Made by a program: the position numbers and the translations under genes. A model generated the notes under the pieces. The model worked only from the letters and a program-made list of their open reading frames with translations, had not been told where the DNA came from and searched no databases. A DNA stretch of 8,803 nucleotides from Candidatus Altarchaeales archaeon (lineage in GTDB: Archaea > Altiarchaeota > Altiarchaeia > IMC4 > SCGC-AAA252-I15), in contig VGJA01000033.1 in NCBI GenBank assembly GCA_016867655.1, positions 1 to 8,803 on the forward strand, written 5' to 3'. Below, piece after piece: positions 1 through 6,984 of this stretch. Numbering within the stretch: position 1 is the stretch's first letter; every line of letters starts with the position of its first letter.

Positions 1-312
1 TGGCTGAACGGCCACCCAACCCAAAGACTGCCAAACAACGTAAACGTCTCCTTCAAACACATCGAAGGAGAAAGCATCCTACTGATGCTGGATGAAAAAG
101 GCATTGCCGCCTCAACAGGCTCAGCATGCTCAAGCAAAAGCCTCGCGCCAAGCCACGTATTAACCGCAATAGGTTTGAAGCCTGAAGAATCCCACGGAAG
201 CCTAAGAATGACCTTAGGAAAACAGAACACTATGGAAGACATAGACTACGCGCTGGAAGTCCTGCCTGAAGCGGTAAACAAGCTCAGGAAGATATCGCCG
301 TTCGCTAGGTGA
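1..312 (+). CDS. Cysteine desulfurase (NifS/IscS type), C-terminal fragment
   Basis: PLP enzymes of this family take sulfur from L-cysteine as an enzyme-bound persulfide, for Fe-S clusters and other sulfur cofactors. The frame is open from base 1 to a TGA at 310-312, so about 103 of the usual ~385-400 residues are visible. The start, PLP lysine and substrate-binding histidine lie outside the window. The fragment shows the conserved C-terminal stretch [11 protein letters not shown] followed by the catalytic loop STGSACSS, whose persulfide cysteine is encoded at 127-129. The short SGSACSS-like loop is typical of NifS/IscS (group I) rather than SufS. The [18 protein letters not shown] ending is the normal terminal helix, so the gene ends intact. 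A family-level call is secure. Which physiological role it has cannot be told without its upstream neighbours. An Fe-S supply role would serve the cluster-dependent LeuC-type enzyme further along, but that link is inference. Confidence 0.93.
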   Translation, partial: WLNGHPTQRLPNNVNVSFKHIEGESILLMLDEKGIAASTGSACSSKSLAPSHVLTAIGLKPEESHGSLRMTLGKQNTMEDIDYALEVLPEAVNKLRKISPFAR

Positions 313-313
313 C

Positions 314-346
314 TTCGGTTTTTTCCGAAAGAAACCCTCCTTTTTT
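314..346 (+). terminator. Possible U-rich terminator after the cysteine desulfurase gene
   Basis: Just after the TGA there is a small inverted repeat, TTCGG (314-318) and CCGAA (325-329), around a T6 loop (319-324). A second T6 run follows at 341-346. Archaeal termination often depends on T-rich tracts, so this could end the upstream transcript. The stem is only 5 bp, and the second T-run is also part of the TATA-like box of the next gene. The call is tentative. Confidence 0.35.
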
Positions 347-350
347 ATAT
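341..350 (+). promoter_or_regulatory. TATA-like box for the DUF2330-like gene
   Basis: The run TTTTTTATAT is centred about 27 nt upstream of the ATG at 374. That is the distance expected when an archaeal TATA box drives a leaderless or near-leaderless transcript. No Shine-Dalgarno motif lies between it and the ATG (the spacer reads CCCTGGTTTTCGGATATTAA). Both observations support the ATG at 374 as the start. Confidence 0.55.
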
Positions 351-373
351 CCCTGGTTTTCGGATATTAACTT

Positions 374-2737
374 ATGAAATTTTTCAAGAATTTGTTGGTT
401 TTGGTTTTTATGGTTTTGCTGGTTGTTCCGCAGGGTCTGGCTGACGGCGGTTTTTTCCCTCCGGTTTACTACAAGGAGGATTTGTTTGAGCCTTCGCAAA
501 AAGCTGTTTTAATCCATGACGGAGTGACTGAACAATTGATTCTGCAGGTTTCTTACAAGGGTAATATGACTGACTTCGCTTGGATTGTTCCGACTCCAGG
601 TTATCCTGAAGTCAACAAATCTTCTAGTTTGCTTTTTGAGGAACTGCATTTTTTGACTGAGCCTGATTACGTTCAGGCTCCTGACTTGCGTTGGGGTTAT
701 GCACTTTCAGGCCTTAAGGAGTCTAACGGCGTTCTGGTGCACGAGCAGATGCAAGTAGGCATTTTTGAAGTTACCATTCTTTCTGCTGACGATTCAGACG
801 CTTTGATTGACTGGCTTAACGACAATCAATACAGCATAAGTTCCAGGGCTTCCGAGGTTCTTCAGGAGTATGTTGACGAAGGCTGGTTTTTCACAGCCAT
901 GAGAATCAACCTTGAGCCCAGTGATGAGAAACTGTTTGAATCCTTGAGGAAGATTAATCCCCAGATAAACAGTTCGGAGCAGGCTGTTGAATTGCTGACA
1001 GTGCATCTGATGAAGGCGGTTAAAACAGAATTATTGTATTCTGAAGTTGACGGCATTTCGACTGTTCTTGATTACGGTGAGGTTGACGGCGAGCCTTCTC
1101 TTGGAAGATATTACGGCGACGACGGCGGCGTTTACTATGTGGAAAAGATGATGGTTCCGCCTTACTACCGTTCCGGGCGTCCTGAAAGGATTATTAACGA
1201 ATTACAGTACACCAGCATCTACGAGCGTTACAACGGATTCCTGCCTGAACACATGAAGTCTGAAGTTGTGAACAGCGTCTTTTGGAAGCTTTCAAGCAGG
1301 ACTGAGTTGCCTTACCCTGAATCGTGTTATTCAGGCCAGAATGCCTTGAACAGCGAGTACTGCTATATTTGGTATTTCACGAAAAAGGATGAGGAATACA
1401 AGATACTTAAGGATGCTGAATGCGGTCCTTATTGCGAACTCATTTCCAAAAGCAAGGACAAGTACACCAAAGAGGATTTGTCTAAAGTTGCGGCTTACGC
1501 CATATTGAACGGAGATTCACACATCAAAGAATACTTCAATGTCTTGGTTGAGAGGCCAAGCTGGTATTACAATGACAAAGACATGTTTGAGTACGTCAAA
1601 AGGCAGGTTGACTCCAGGCTTTACGACACCCTCCACTGGAGGGCGAACAAGATAAAGCAGGAAATTCAGGAAAAGGTTACACTGGAGTTTGAAAACAAGA
1701 CCGGGCTTGAATTTCTCAACATTTATTCCATTGCCGAATATGTTGCCGAGAAGACTATTGAAGAATTTGATTCCAGTGTTGGCTATTACAAGTCTACTGC
1801 CTATAAGTTTGGCTTGCTTGACGAATCTGAGTTCAACCGTCTTTACAGTCTTTATTCCGGAACTCACAACGACCTTGAGTTGTCTGAAAGCTTGAAGCCT
1901 ATTGTTGAAAACGTCGTCTACTGGAACCAGAAGAACACGCAGAGGCGCGTTGGGGTGGGCACGATACAGCCGGTTTCATTGTCTTTCAAAAGCAGGCAGT
2001 TAATTTATCCTTTGAAGATTTCTTCAGTCAACAAGGGTTCCAGCGAAATCCTTTTGTATGTTTTCGCCAAGCACAAAACCAGGATAGACGGCTTTGACGT
2101 GGAGTATGCCAAGTGGATTGAGCCCGAGGATATAGAGAATTTCAAGAACTTGGGCGAGCTTTTGGACGACCACTATTTTTTGACCAAGTTCAGGCGCACC
2201 ATGTGGGCTAAAGAAATGACTGAAGATTTGGTTATCGAGAAGGCGGCCAGCAACCTTCCGGTAGTGCACAAGGTTTACGAGCTGGATTACTGGGCCAGTT
2301 GGATTCTGCTTCTTGCAGGAATAATTCTGTCCTACTTTCTAGGGCTTGCTGTCAACATATTGCCTGCATTCTTGGCTGGCTTGCTTTCATTTATTGCAAG
2401 AAAGTCGAAAATAGGCGTCTCAATCTCAAGGCTTTTCCTCTACAGCCTATTCATGCCTGCAATCGCCTTTGGAGTATTGGTTCTAGCCCACTTGACGAAG
2501 ACAGACGCCATAGTGTTCATAGCCCAACTGCCGATTGAAATAGCCTACGGGCTTATGCACATGCTCAACATTCCGGCATGGATTAGCGTTCCAGCCATAT
2601 TCACTTTAACCAGCTGGATTTTTTTCACAACAACGCACGTCACCTGGACTGCAGTAAGGCTGGCATTCAGTCGCAAAAATAAAAAAGAAATTGAAAAAGA
2701 AGCGCAGTTTAACGACACAACAACATCCTCATGCTGA
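374..2737 (+). CDS. Secreted, membrane-anchored DUF2330-like protein with a large internal insertion
   Basis: The 787-residue product begins with a clear signal peptide: basic MKFFK, a hydrophobic core to about residue 18, and a likely cleavage site near GLA-DGG (residue 23). Residues 24-180 match the N-terminal half of DUF2330, with GGFFPP, FAWIVPTPGYPEV (68-80), and FEVTILSADDSDALIDWLN leading to YVDEGWFFTAMRI (131-178). The DUF2330 C-half appears to resume only near residue 530 (QPVSLSF, LIYPLKI, LLYVFAKH). This leaves an insertion of about 345 residues, rich in Tyr, Glu and Lys, with four cysteines at 318, 330, 350 and 354 (the last two as CGPYC). From residue 640 there are about four hydrophobic segments (641-663, 687-707, 712-731, 735-765), then a charged, probably cytoplasmic tail ending in Cys787. 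Most of the protein should therefore face the cell exterior. DUF2330 has no established biochemical function and I infer none. The gene converges on the synthase gene 18 bp away. Confidence 0.85.
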   Translation: MKFFKNLLVLVFMVLLVVPQGLADGGFFPPVYYKEDLFEPSQKAVLIHDGVTEQLILQVSYKGNMTDFAWIVPTPGYPEVNKSSSLLFEELHFLTEPDYVQAPDLRWGYALSGLKESNGVLVHEQMQVGIFEVTILSADDSDALIDWLNDNQYSISSRASEVLQEYVDEGWFFTAMRINLEPSDEKLFESLRKINPQINSSEQAVELLTVHLMKAVKTELLYSEVDGISTVLDYGEVDGEPSLGRYYGDDGGVYYVEKMMVPPYYRSGRPERIINELQYTSIYERYNGFLPEHMKSEVVNSVFWKLSSRTELPYPESCYSGQNALNSEYCYIWYFTKKDEEYKILKDAECGPYCELISKSKDKYTKEDLSKVAAYAILNGDSHIKEYFNVLVERPSWYYNDKDMFEYVKRQVDSRLYDTLHWRANKIKQEIQEKVTLEFENKTGLEFLNIYSIAEYVAEKTIEEFDSSVGYYKSTAYKFGLLDESEFNRLYSLYSGTHNDLELSESLKPIVENVVYWNQKNTQRRVGVGTIQPVSLSFKSRQLIYPLKISSVNKGSSEILLYVFAKHKTRIDGFDVEYAKWIEPEDIENFKNLGELLDDHYFLTKFRRTMWAKEMTEDLVIEKAASNLPVVHKVYELDYWASWILLLAGIILSYFLGLAVNILPAFLAGLLSFIARKSKIGVSISRLFLYSLFMPAIAFGVLVLAHLTKTDAIVFIAQLPIEIAYGLMHMLNIPAWISVPAIFTLTSWIFFTTTHVTWTAVRLAFSRKNKKEIEKEAQFNDTTTSSC

Positions 2738-2755
2738 TAAACATAAGACCGAACT

Positions 2756-3994
2756 CTAAGGCGTTACTGTCATAATCTTTCTCGCCTGCTCAGGATACTT
2801 GGCAATAAATCTTATTTCATCGTCAACCAGCGGGAGCTGAGTGTGGACGTTGGCGTATCTCGCCAAGTCCAAAACCTTTTTGGCTTCATCCTCATCCTTG
2901 AATTCAATCTCCAGTTTGCCGGCCACGTTTCTGAAACCCTTGATTCCGGAGTATTCTCCTGCTACTATTTGCCTTCCAGTCTCAATTATCTCGGGCTCTC
3001 CCCTGCCGAGCTCTTCATAATGGTAAAGCTCGTAGTTTCTGGCATCCTTCAAAGCCCCGTCAGCGTGAATCCCGGACTCGTGGGCGAAGGCGTTCGAGCC
3101 TACAGCAGGCTGGTTTATGGGAATAGGCACTTGGAATGCGTAAGACGCATACTTTGAAATCTTCCAAGATTGAGTCAAATCAATCTTAGGATCTATCGCA
3201 TAGTTTCCAGTTAATCCAGAGGACTTTCTGACTGCGAGAATGCATGAAACCAAGTCTGCGTTTCCAGCGCGCTCGCCCATGCCGTTGACTGAAGTGTTTA
3301 TGTAAGCGTCAAAGCCGGCGTCAACAGCTCCTTGAGCGCCTGCAACGCTGCACGCTACTGCCATGCCCAAGTCGTTGTGGCAGTGGAGTTCAATCGGCAT
3401 TCTGACCGCTTCAGCCAGCTTTCTGATTCTCTTGTAAATGGTCATCGGGTCGTCATAGCCTAATGTGTCGCAGTAGCGTATGCGGTCTCCTCCAGCATCC
3501 TTGGCTGTCAAGGCAAACTCTGCCAGCTGGTCGTCCGTAGTCCTTGAAGCGTCTTCAGCATTCACTCCTATTGATTCAGCTCCAAGACTTTTAGCAGTTT
3601 GAACAGCCTCGACCATAGACTTCAACACGCCATTGCGGTCCATCTTGCCCTTGAACTTGCCCTGAATCATCTGGTCTGAAGTGGAAATGGAAACGTTAAC
3701 ATGCTTCAACTTTGGAACATTCTTGAAAGCCTGCTCAACATCAGCCTTCTGCGCGCGCATCCAACCGCTCAAACGAATGTTGTCCATAGCGCCAACCTCT
3801 CTCAACTCCAAATTAGCATTCAAGTAATTCAATTCGTGCCTCGTGTTCGGAAAACCAAACTCGCTCTGGAAGACGCCCATCTTGTCCAGCATCAAATTCA
3901 GAATAGTCTTCTGAAGCTTAGCTAAACCCAAGCGCGCAGTCTGAACACCATCACGATTCGTAACGTCAACAAAGTAGATAATTGGTTTGGCCAT
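2756..3994 (-). CDS. Homocitrate/isopropylmalate synthase family acyltransferase, candidate Re-citrate synthase
   Basis: Members condense acetyl-CoA with a 2-oxoacid on a divalent-metal TIM barrel. The 412-residue protein shows the N-terminal metal/substrate motif DVTNRDGVQT (10-19), GVFQSEFGFP, the metal-binding HCHND (His204 and His206), the NTSVNGMGERAGN loop, and HESGIHADG (His305, His310). It lacks the ~120-residue C-terminal LeuA regulatory domain of most leucine-pathway 2-isopropylmalate synthases. That leaves homocitrate synthase, citramalate synthase or Re-citrate synthase. Re-citrate synthase of Clostridium kluyveri is known to belong to this family, and the isocitrate-type dehydrogenase just upstream favours that option (inference). 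The open frame extends to a TTG at 4034-4036, but the added residues are hydrophobic and unlike the family. The ATG at 3992-3994, directly before the conserved strand and 30 nt from a TATA-like box, is preferred. It lies 38 bp downstream of the dehydrogenase stop and may be co-transcribed with it. Confidence 0.88.
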   Translation of the reverse strand: MAKPIIYFVDVTNRDGVQTARLGLAKLQKTILNLMLDKMGVFQSEFGFPNTRHELNYLNANLELREVGAMDNIRLSGWMRAQKADVEQAFKNVPKLKHVNVSISTSDQMIQGKFKGKMDRNGVLKSMVEAVQTAKSLGAESIGVNAEDASRTTDDQLAEFALTAKDAGGDRIRYCDTLGYDDPMTIYKRIRKLAEAVRMPIELHCHNDLGMAVACSVAGAQGAVDAGFDAYINTSVNGMGERAGNADLVSCILAVRKSSGLTGNYAIDPKIDLTQSWKISKYASYAFQVPIPINQPAVGSNAFAHESGIHADGALKDARNYELYHYEELGRGEPEIIETGRQIVAGEYSGIKGFRNVAGKLEIEFKDEDEAKKVLDLARYANVHTQLPLVDDEIRFIAKYPEQARKIMTVTP

Positions 3995-4020
3995 TCTTGG
4001 TAGAAATATTAGGAAATTGA

Positions 4021-4030
4021 AGATAAAAAG
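4021..4030 (-). promoter_or_regulatory. Possible internal TATA-like box before the synthase gene
   Basis: Read on the minus strand this is CTTTTTATCT, centred about 31 nt upstream of the synthase ATG (3994). It overlaps the last codons and stop of the dehydrogenase gene or its immediate 3' flank. No Shine-Dalgarno motif precedes the ATG. The synthase may therefore have its own leaderless transcript in addition to read-through from upstream. Confidence 0.35.
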
Positions 4031-4032
4031 AA

Positions 4033-5112
4033 TCAACTCATCTTTCTGATAATCGCTTCAGCCATTTCTTTAGTCCCTACTGCAGTGGGGTCGTCTCTGC
4101 TGGGCTTCATGTCGTAGGTCACTGACTTGCCTTCTTTTATGACTCCTGCAACTGCTTTTTCCAGCTTGTCTGCGGCTTTTTCCTCTCCGATGTGTTTGAG
4201 CATCAAGACTCCAGACAGTATTAATGCCGTGGGGTTTACTTTGTTTTTGCCTGCATATTGCGGAGCGCTCCCGTGAGTGGCTTCGAATACTGCGTATTCA
4301 CTGCCTATGTTGGCGCCTGCTGCAACTCCCAAGCCGCCTACCAAGCCCGCGCACAAATCGCTGATTATGTCTCCGTAAAGGTTTGGAAGGACTAGAACGT
4401 CATACAATTCAGGCTTCTGCACCAATTGCATGCACATGTTGTCCACCAGACGGTGTTCATACTCTATGTCAGAATATTTTTTCGCAACTTCTTCAGCAGT
4501 CTTCATGAACAAGCCGTCTGAATGCTTCATTATGTTGGCTTTCGTCACTGACGTCACTTTCTTTCTACCATACTTGCGCGCATACTCGAATGCAAACTTT
4601 ACTATCCTTTCAGTTCCAGTCTTGGATATGGGCTTTATGCTGATGCCCGAGTCAGGCAGTATCTTCGCGCCCTGGTTTTTCGCTATGAATTCTATCAATT
4701 TGCCTGCCCCTTCACTGCCTGCTTCGAATTCTATTCCGGCATACAAGTCTTCCATGTTCTCTCTCACAATAACCAAATCCACGTTCTGGTATTTGGACCT
4801 GACGCCTTCATAGTATTTGCAAGGTCTCACACAGGCGTAAAGATTCAGCATTTTTCTCAACGCCACATTCACGCTTCTGAATCCAGTGCCTATTGGAGTT
4901 GTTATCGGCCCTTTCAAAGCAACTTTGTTTTTCCTTATAGACTCTATTGTGCTGTCTGGTAGCGGAGTGCCGTATTTAGCCATCACGTCCTGTCCCGCTT
5001 CAGCCAGTTCCCAGTCTACTTTGACTCCAGTGGCTTCAATGCACTTCACAGTAGCGTCCGTTATTTCCGGGCCTGTGCCGTCGCCTTTAATCAAAGTAAT
5101 TTTGTGTGCCAT
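4033..5112 (-). CDS. icd: Isocitrate dehydrogenase-like beta-decarboxylating dehydrogenase
   Basis: This 359-residue protein belongs to the isocitrate/isopropylmalate/homoisocitrate dehydrogenase superfamily, which oxidatively decarboxylates 2-hydroxyacids using NAD(P) and Mg/Mn. Visible motifs are KGDGTGPE (9-16), [11 protein letters not shown] (77-87), the arginines of CVRP (96) and VREN (118), YAGIE with catalytic Tyr124, Lys191 of KANIMK, and metal-binding Asp225, Asp248 and Asp252 (GDIISD). Ser80 and Asn82 correspond to E. coli IDH Ser113 and Asn115, which contact the isocitrate gamma-carboxylate, so isocitrate is the most likely substrate. The cofactor region HGSAPQYAG...VNP is mixed: Gln285 replaces the NADP-type Lys344, Tyr286 and Tyr333 are NADP-like, and Pro337 replaces Arg395. 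Cofactor choice is therefore open. The frame extends to a TTG at 5124, but the ATG at 5112 starts the family-typical MAHKITLI and fits the promoter spacing. Homoisocitrate dehydrogenase is the main alternative. Confidence 0.9.
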   Translation of the reverse strand: MAHKITLIKGDGTGPEITDATVKCIEATGVKVDWELAEAGQDVMAKYGTPLPDSTIESIRKNKVALKGPITTPIGTGFRSVNVALRKMLNLYACVRPCKYYEGVRSKYQNVDLVIVRENMEDLYAGIEFEAGSEGAGKLIEFIAKNQGAKILPDSGISIKPISKTGTERIVKFAFEYARKYGRKKVTSVTKANIMKHSDGLFMKTAEEVAKKYSDIEYEHRLVDNMCMQLVQKPELYDVLVLPNLYGDIISDLCAGLVGGLGVAAGANIGSEYAVFEATHGSAPQYAGKNKVNPTALILSGVLMLKHIGEEKAADKLEKAVAGVIKEGKSVTYDMKPSRDDPTAVGTKEMAEAIIRKMS

Positions 5113-5130
5113 CTCTTCTAACAATATGGT

Positions 5131-5146
5131 ATTTTAATTTTAATAA
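5131..5146. promoter_or_regulatory. AT-rich element in the divergent dehydrogenase/kinase promoter
   Basis: The 49-bp space between the two divergent ATGs (5112 minus, 5162 plus) holds ATTTTAATTTTAATAA. Its centre is about 26 nt from the dehydrogenase ATG and about 24 nt from the kinase ATG, which is TATA-box distance for leaderless starts in both directions. No Shine-Dalgarno motif is present on either side. One AT-rich block may thus seat the transcription machinery for both genes. Confidence 0.5.
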
Positions 5147-5161
5147 CTCTTAGGTATTACT

Positions 5162-6487
5162 ATGGGTTTGGGAGGACTAACCAAAACTGCTGTAATGCAA
5201 GCTGGCGGTGAGCTGGCGGTTCCGCAAAAGATTGGCGGTCTTGCAAGGCAGGTGGAGTTTGCAGTAACCCTGGTGGACGTCGGCGGCACTAAGGAGAAAG
5301 CTTTGGTTGTTGGAGTAGATCGAGAGGGAAATTTGCTGAGGGATGTTGTTTTGTATTCAGAGGAGGCTAAGACCCAGAAGGGGGTTAAGAGTCACTATGA
5401 CGGTTTGGCAGGCTTGATTGAAAGAGTGCAGGCTAACGCAGGCAGCGGAGTGAGGGTTCTTCCAATTGTTTGCGTTGGCTCTCCGGGCAGGTTTGTGGAC
5501 GGCGTTATTCAGCCGGGCTCTGCCGGAAATTTAGGCACTACAAAACACGAGTTTGACGGCATTAATCCTGCAGTAGAACTTGGGAACCGGCTTCCGGCAA
5601 AAGTCTTTGTCGGCAATGACGCTGTAGCGCAGATGGGCGCCGCATTGGGTATACTTCTTGCAAGCCCTGAAACGGCAGCTAAAGTCAAGGGCAAAAAGCT
5701 TGCCTACATCGGTCCCGGCACCGGTTTGGGCGGAGGGTTTGCCAGAGTGGACAGTGAAGGCAACATAACTTTTATGACAGATGGCCACATCTACGACATT
5801 TTGATTCCAGGCTATGAGCACAAGAACGAGTTCAACTTCATTGTGGATGGAAAAAAGATTAAGGCAAGGCTTCCCGTGGAAGCCCTTAAGGCAGAAGACC
5901 TGCTTTCAGGCAGGGCTGTAAGGCAGATTGCCTGCGCACTAGACCGCGCTGCGTTGAAAGATGGCTTGAAGCCGGTGTTCCTGCCAATCCTCCCTGGGTT
6001 TGAAAGCTTTAGTCCTAGAGAGTATGACAGGCTTTTGGACCACAGCAACAACAAAGAGCCTGTTGGAGACTTGGCCAAGCACATAAACCAAAGGGCTTTG
6101 GTTTCCGACACGCCAGAGGCTTTGAGGGCGAGGCCGATAGCAGAGCAGATTGTCATTTTTCAAGGACTCATGCTGGGGAAGATGATTGAACTAATCCACC
6201 AAGGGAGAATAGCAAAGTTTGACGAGAAGACAGCCCGATGGCCTGTTGAAGACAAAGAGGATGTCAAAGGCACAACAGACTTCATAATAGGCGGGAGTGT
6301 GCTGAACAGCGGAAGGATGGGCAAAATGGCCCTCGCAAGGGCTAGGGAGTATTTGAAGAAAGTCTTTGTGGTGGGGTTTACCATACACCACATGGAAGAC
6401 ATAGACTTGGGCGAGGAGGCAGCCTACGGAACCTACAACTTTGCAGGAAAAGAGGAAGTAAAGAAGGCAATACAGCAAGCAGGTTAG
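5162..6487 (+). CDS. ROK-like (ASKHA-fold) sugar kinase lacking the ROK zinc motif
   Basis: The 441-residue protein carries the two-lobed sugar-kinase motifs. These are the phosphate-1 loop VDVGGTK (38-44), VGSPGRFVDGVI (105-116) before AGNLG, VGNDA with putative catalytic base Asp153, the phosphate-2 loop GPGTGLGGG (184-192), LLSGRAV (247-253), and the adenosine motif IIGGSVLNSG (375-384). It probably transfers phosphate from ATP to a hexose or amino sugar; the substrate is unknown. Gly208-His209 sit where ROK proteins have the zinc-binding His, but the Cys-x-Cys-Gly-x-x-Gly-Cys loop is absent and replaced by a Lys-rich stretch (residues 221-240). Typical ROK kinases have about 300 residues. 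The extra length comes from a ~37-residue N-terminal extension and an insertion at about 262-320. No DNA-binding domain is visible, so a repressor role is unlikely. The ATG at 5162 is supported by promoter spacing; Met12 is an alternative. The gene lies between the two enzyme pairs on the opposite strand. Confidence 0.82.
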   Translation: MGLGGLTKTAVMQAGGELAVPQKIGGLARQVEFAVTLVDVGGTKEKALVVGVDREGNLLRDVVLYSEEAKTQKGVKSHYDGLAGLIERVQANAGSGVRVLPIVCVGSPGRFVDGVIQPGSAGNLGTTKHEFDGINPAVELGNRLPAKVFVGNDAVAQMGAALGILLASPETAAKVKGKKLAYIGPGTGLGGGFARVDSEGNITFMTDGHIYDILIPGYEHKNEFNFIVDGKKIKARLPVEALKAEDLLSGRAVRQIACALDRAALKDGLKPVFLPILPGFESFSPREYDRLLDHSNNKEPVGDLAKHINQRALVSDTPEALRARPIAEQIVIFQGLMLGKMIELIHQGRIAKFDEKTARWPVEDKEDVKGTTDFIIGGSVLNSGRMGKMALARAREYLKKVFVVGFTIHHMEDIDLGEEAAYGTYNFAGKEEVKKAIQQAG

Positions 6488-6488
6488 A

Positions 6489-6983
6489 CTACAGCTTGAA
6501 GTCCTTGTGCTTTTTGATGTGCTCCACCAAGCCGCCGTCTTCCAGTATCGTGCGCATTACTTTGGGCAGTGGGCTGAAATTCAATTCAAAGTTTTGGGTT
6601 AAGTCTTTTAGTCTGCCGGCCTTCAAGTCTAACTCCAAGACATCTCCATTCTTTATTTTGCTTGTGTCGCAGATTACTGCAGGCAGGCCGACATTAATGC
6701 AGTTGCGGTAGAATATTCTGGCAAAGCTTTTGGCTATAACAGCTGAAATGCCGTTCATCTTTATGACAATCGGAGCGTGCTCTCTGGAACTCCCAAGGCC
6801 AAAATTCAGGCCACCAACAACAAAGTCTCCTTTGCAGGCTTTCTTTGAAAACTCTGGGTCTGCATCTTCCAAAGCGTGCTTAGCCAGTTCAGCAAGATTA
6901 CTTCTCAAGTGCGAATAACGTCCTGGCACAATCAAGTCTGTGCTTACGTTGTCCCTGAAAACATGGGCTTTTCCCTTCAACAT
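6489..6983 (-). CDS. leuD: Aconitase-superfamily dehydratase, small subunit (LeuD type)
   Basis: This 164-residue swivel-domain subunit pairs with the large subunit encoded just upstream to isomerise a 2-hydroxy acid through a dehydrated intermediate. Family marks are DNVSTDLIVPGRY (11-23), GLNFGLGSSREHAP (58-71), and AKSFARIFYRNCINVGLP (84-101). The length is normal for the two-subunit archaeal/bacterial type. The substrate-selecting loop after GRY reads SHLRSNLAEL. It is neither the YLRT of the characterised methanogen homoaconitase nor the YLVY of its isopropylmalate isomerase, so the substrate cannot be read off. The symbol is the family name; the neighbouring isocitrate-type dehydrogenase makes citrate a good candidate (inference). 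The start is set by a strong Shine-Dalgarno sequence and one base separates it from the large-subunit stop, so the two are co-translated. Its stop lies 1 bp from the stop of the convergent kinase gene. Confidence 0.9.
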   Translation of the reverse strand: MLKGKAHVFRDNVSTDLIVPGRYSHLRSNLAELAKHALEDADPEFSKKACKGDFVVGGLNFGLGSSREHAPIVIKMNGISAVIAKSFARIFYRNCINVGLPAVICDTSKIKNGDVLELDLKAGRLKDLTQNFELNFSPLPKVMRTILEDGGLVEHIKKHKDFKL

Positions 6984-6984
6984 T

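Noticed and set aside
1115..1131. GGCGACGACGGCGGCG short repeat
   Set aside because: It encodes a Gly/Asp-rich turn (GDDGG) in frame; there is no array or repeated unit elsewhere.
1517..1867. 116-codon minus-strand open frame inside the DUF2330-like gene
   Set aside because: It is fully contained in a convincing coding frame on the other strand and has no independent start signal or family resemblance.
2310..2737. Apparent codon-use shift in the membrane part of the DUF2330-like gene (more CCA, GCC, ATA)
   Set aside because: ATA and similar codons also occur earlier in the gene, and hydrophobic segments change composition by themselves. I could not quantify it.
3995..4036. TTG-initiated 14-residue extension of the synthase
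   Set aside because: It would overlap the dehydrogenase stop, adds a hydrophobic leader unlike this cytoplasmic family, and conflicts with the TATA-like spacing to the ATG at 3994.
4430..4813. 127-codon plus-strand open frame opposite the dehydrogenase
   Set aside because: It is a shadow of conserved coding sequence; its Ser/Phe-rich translation is typical of antisense reading.
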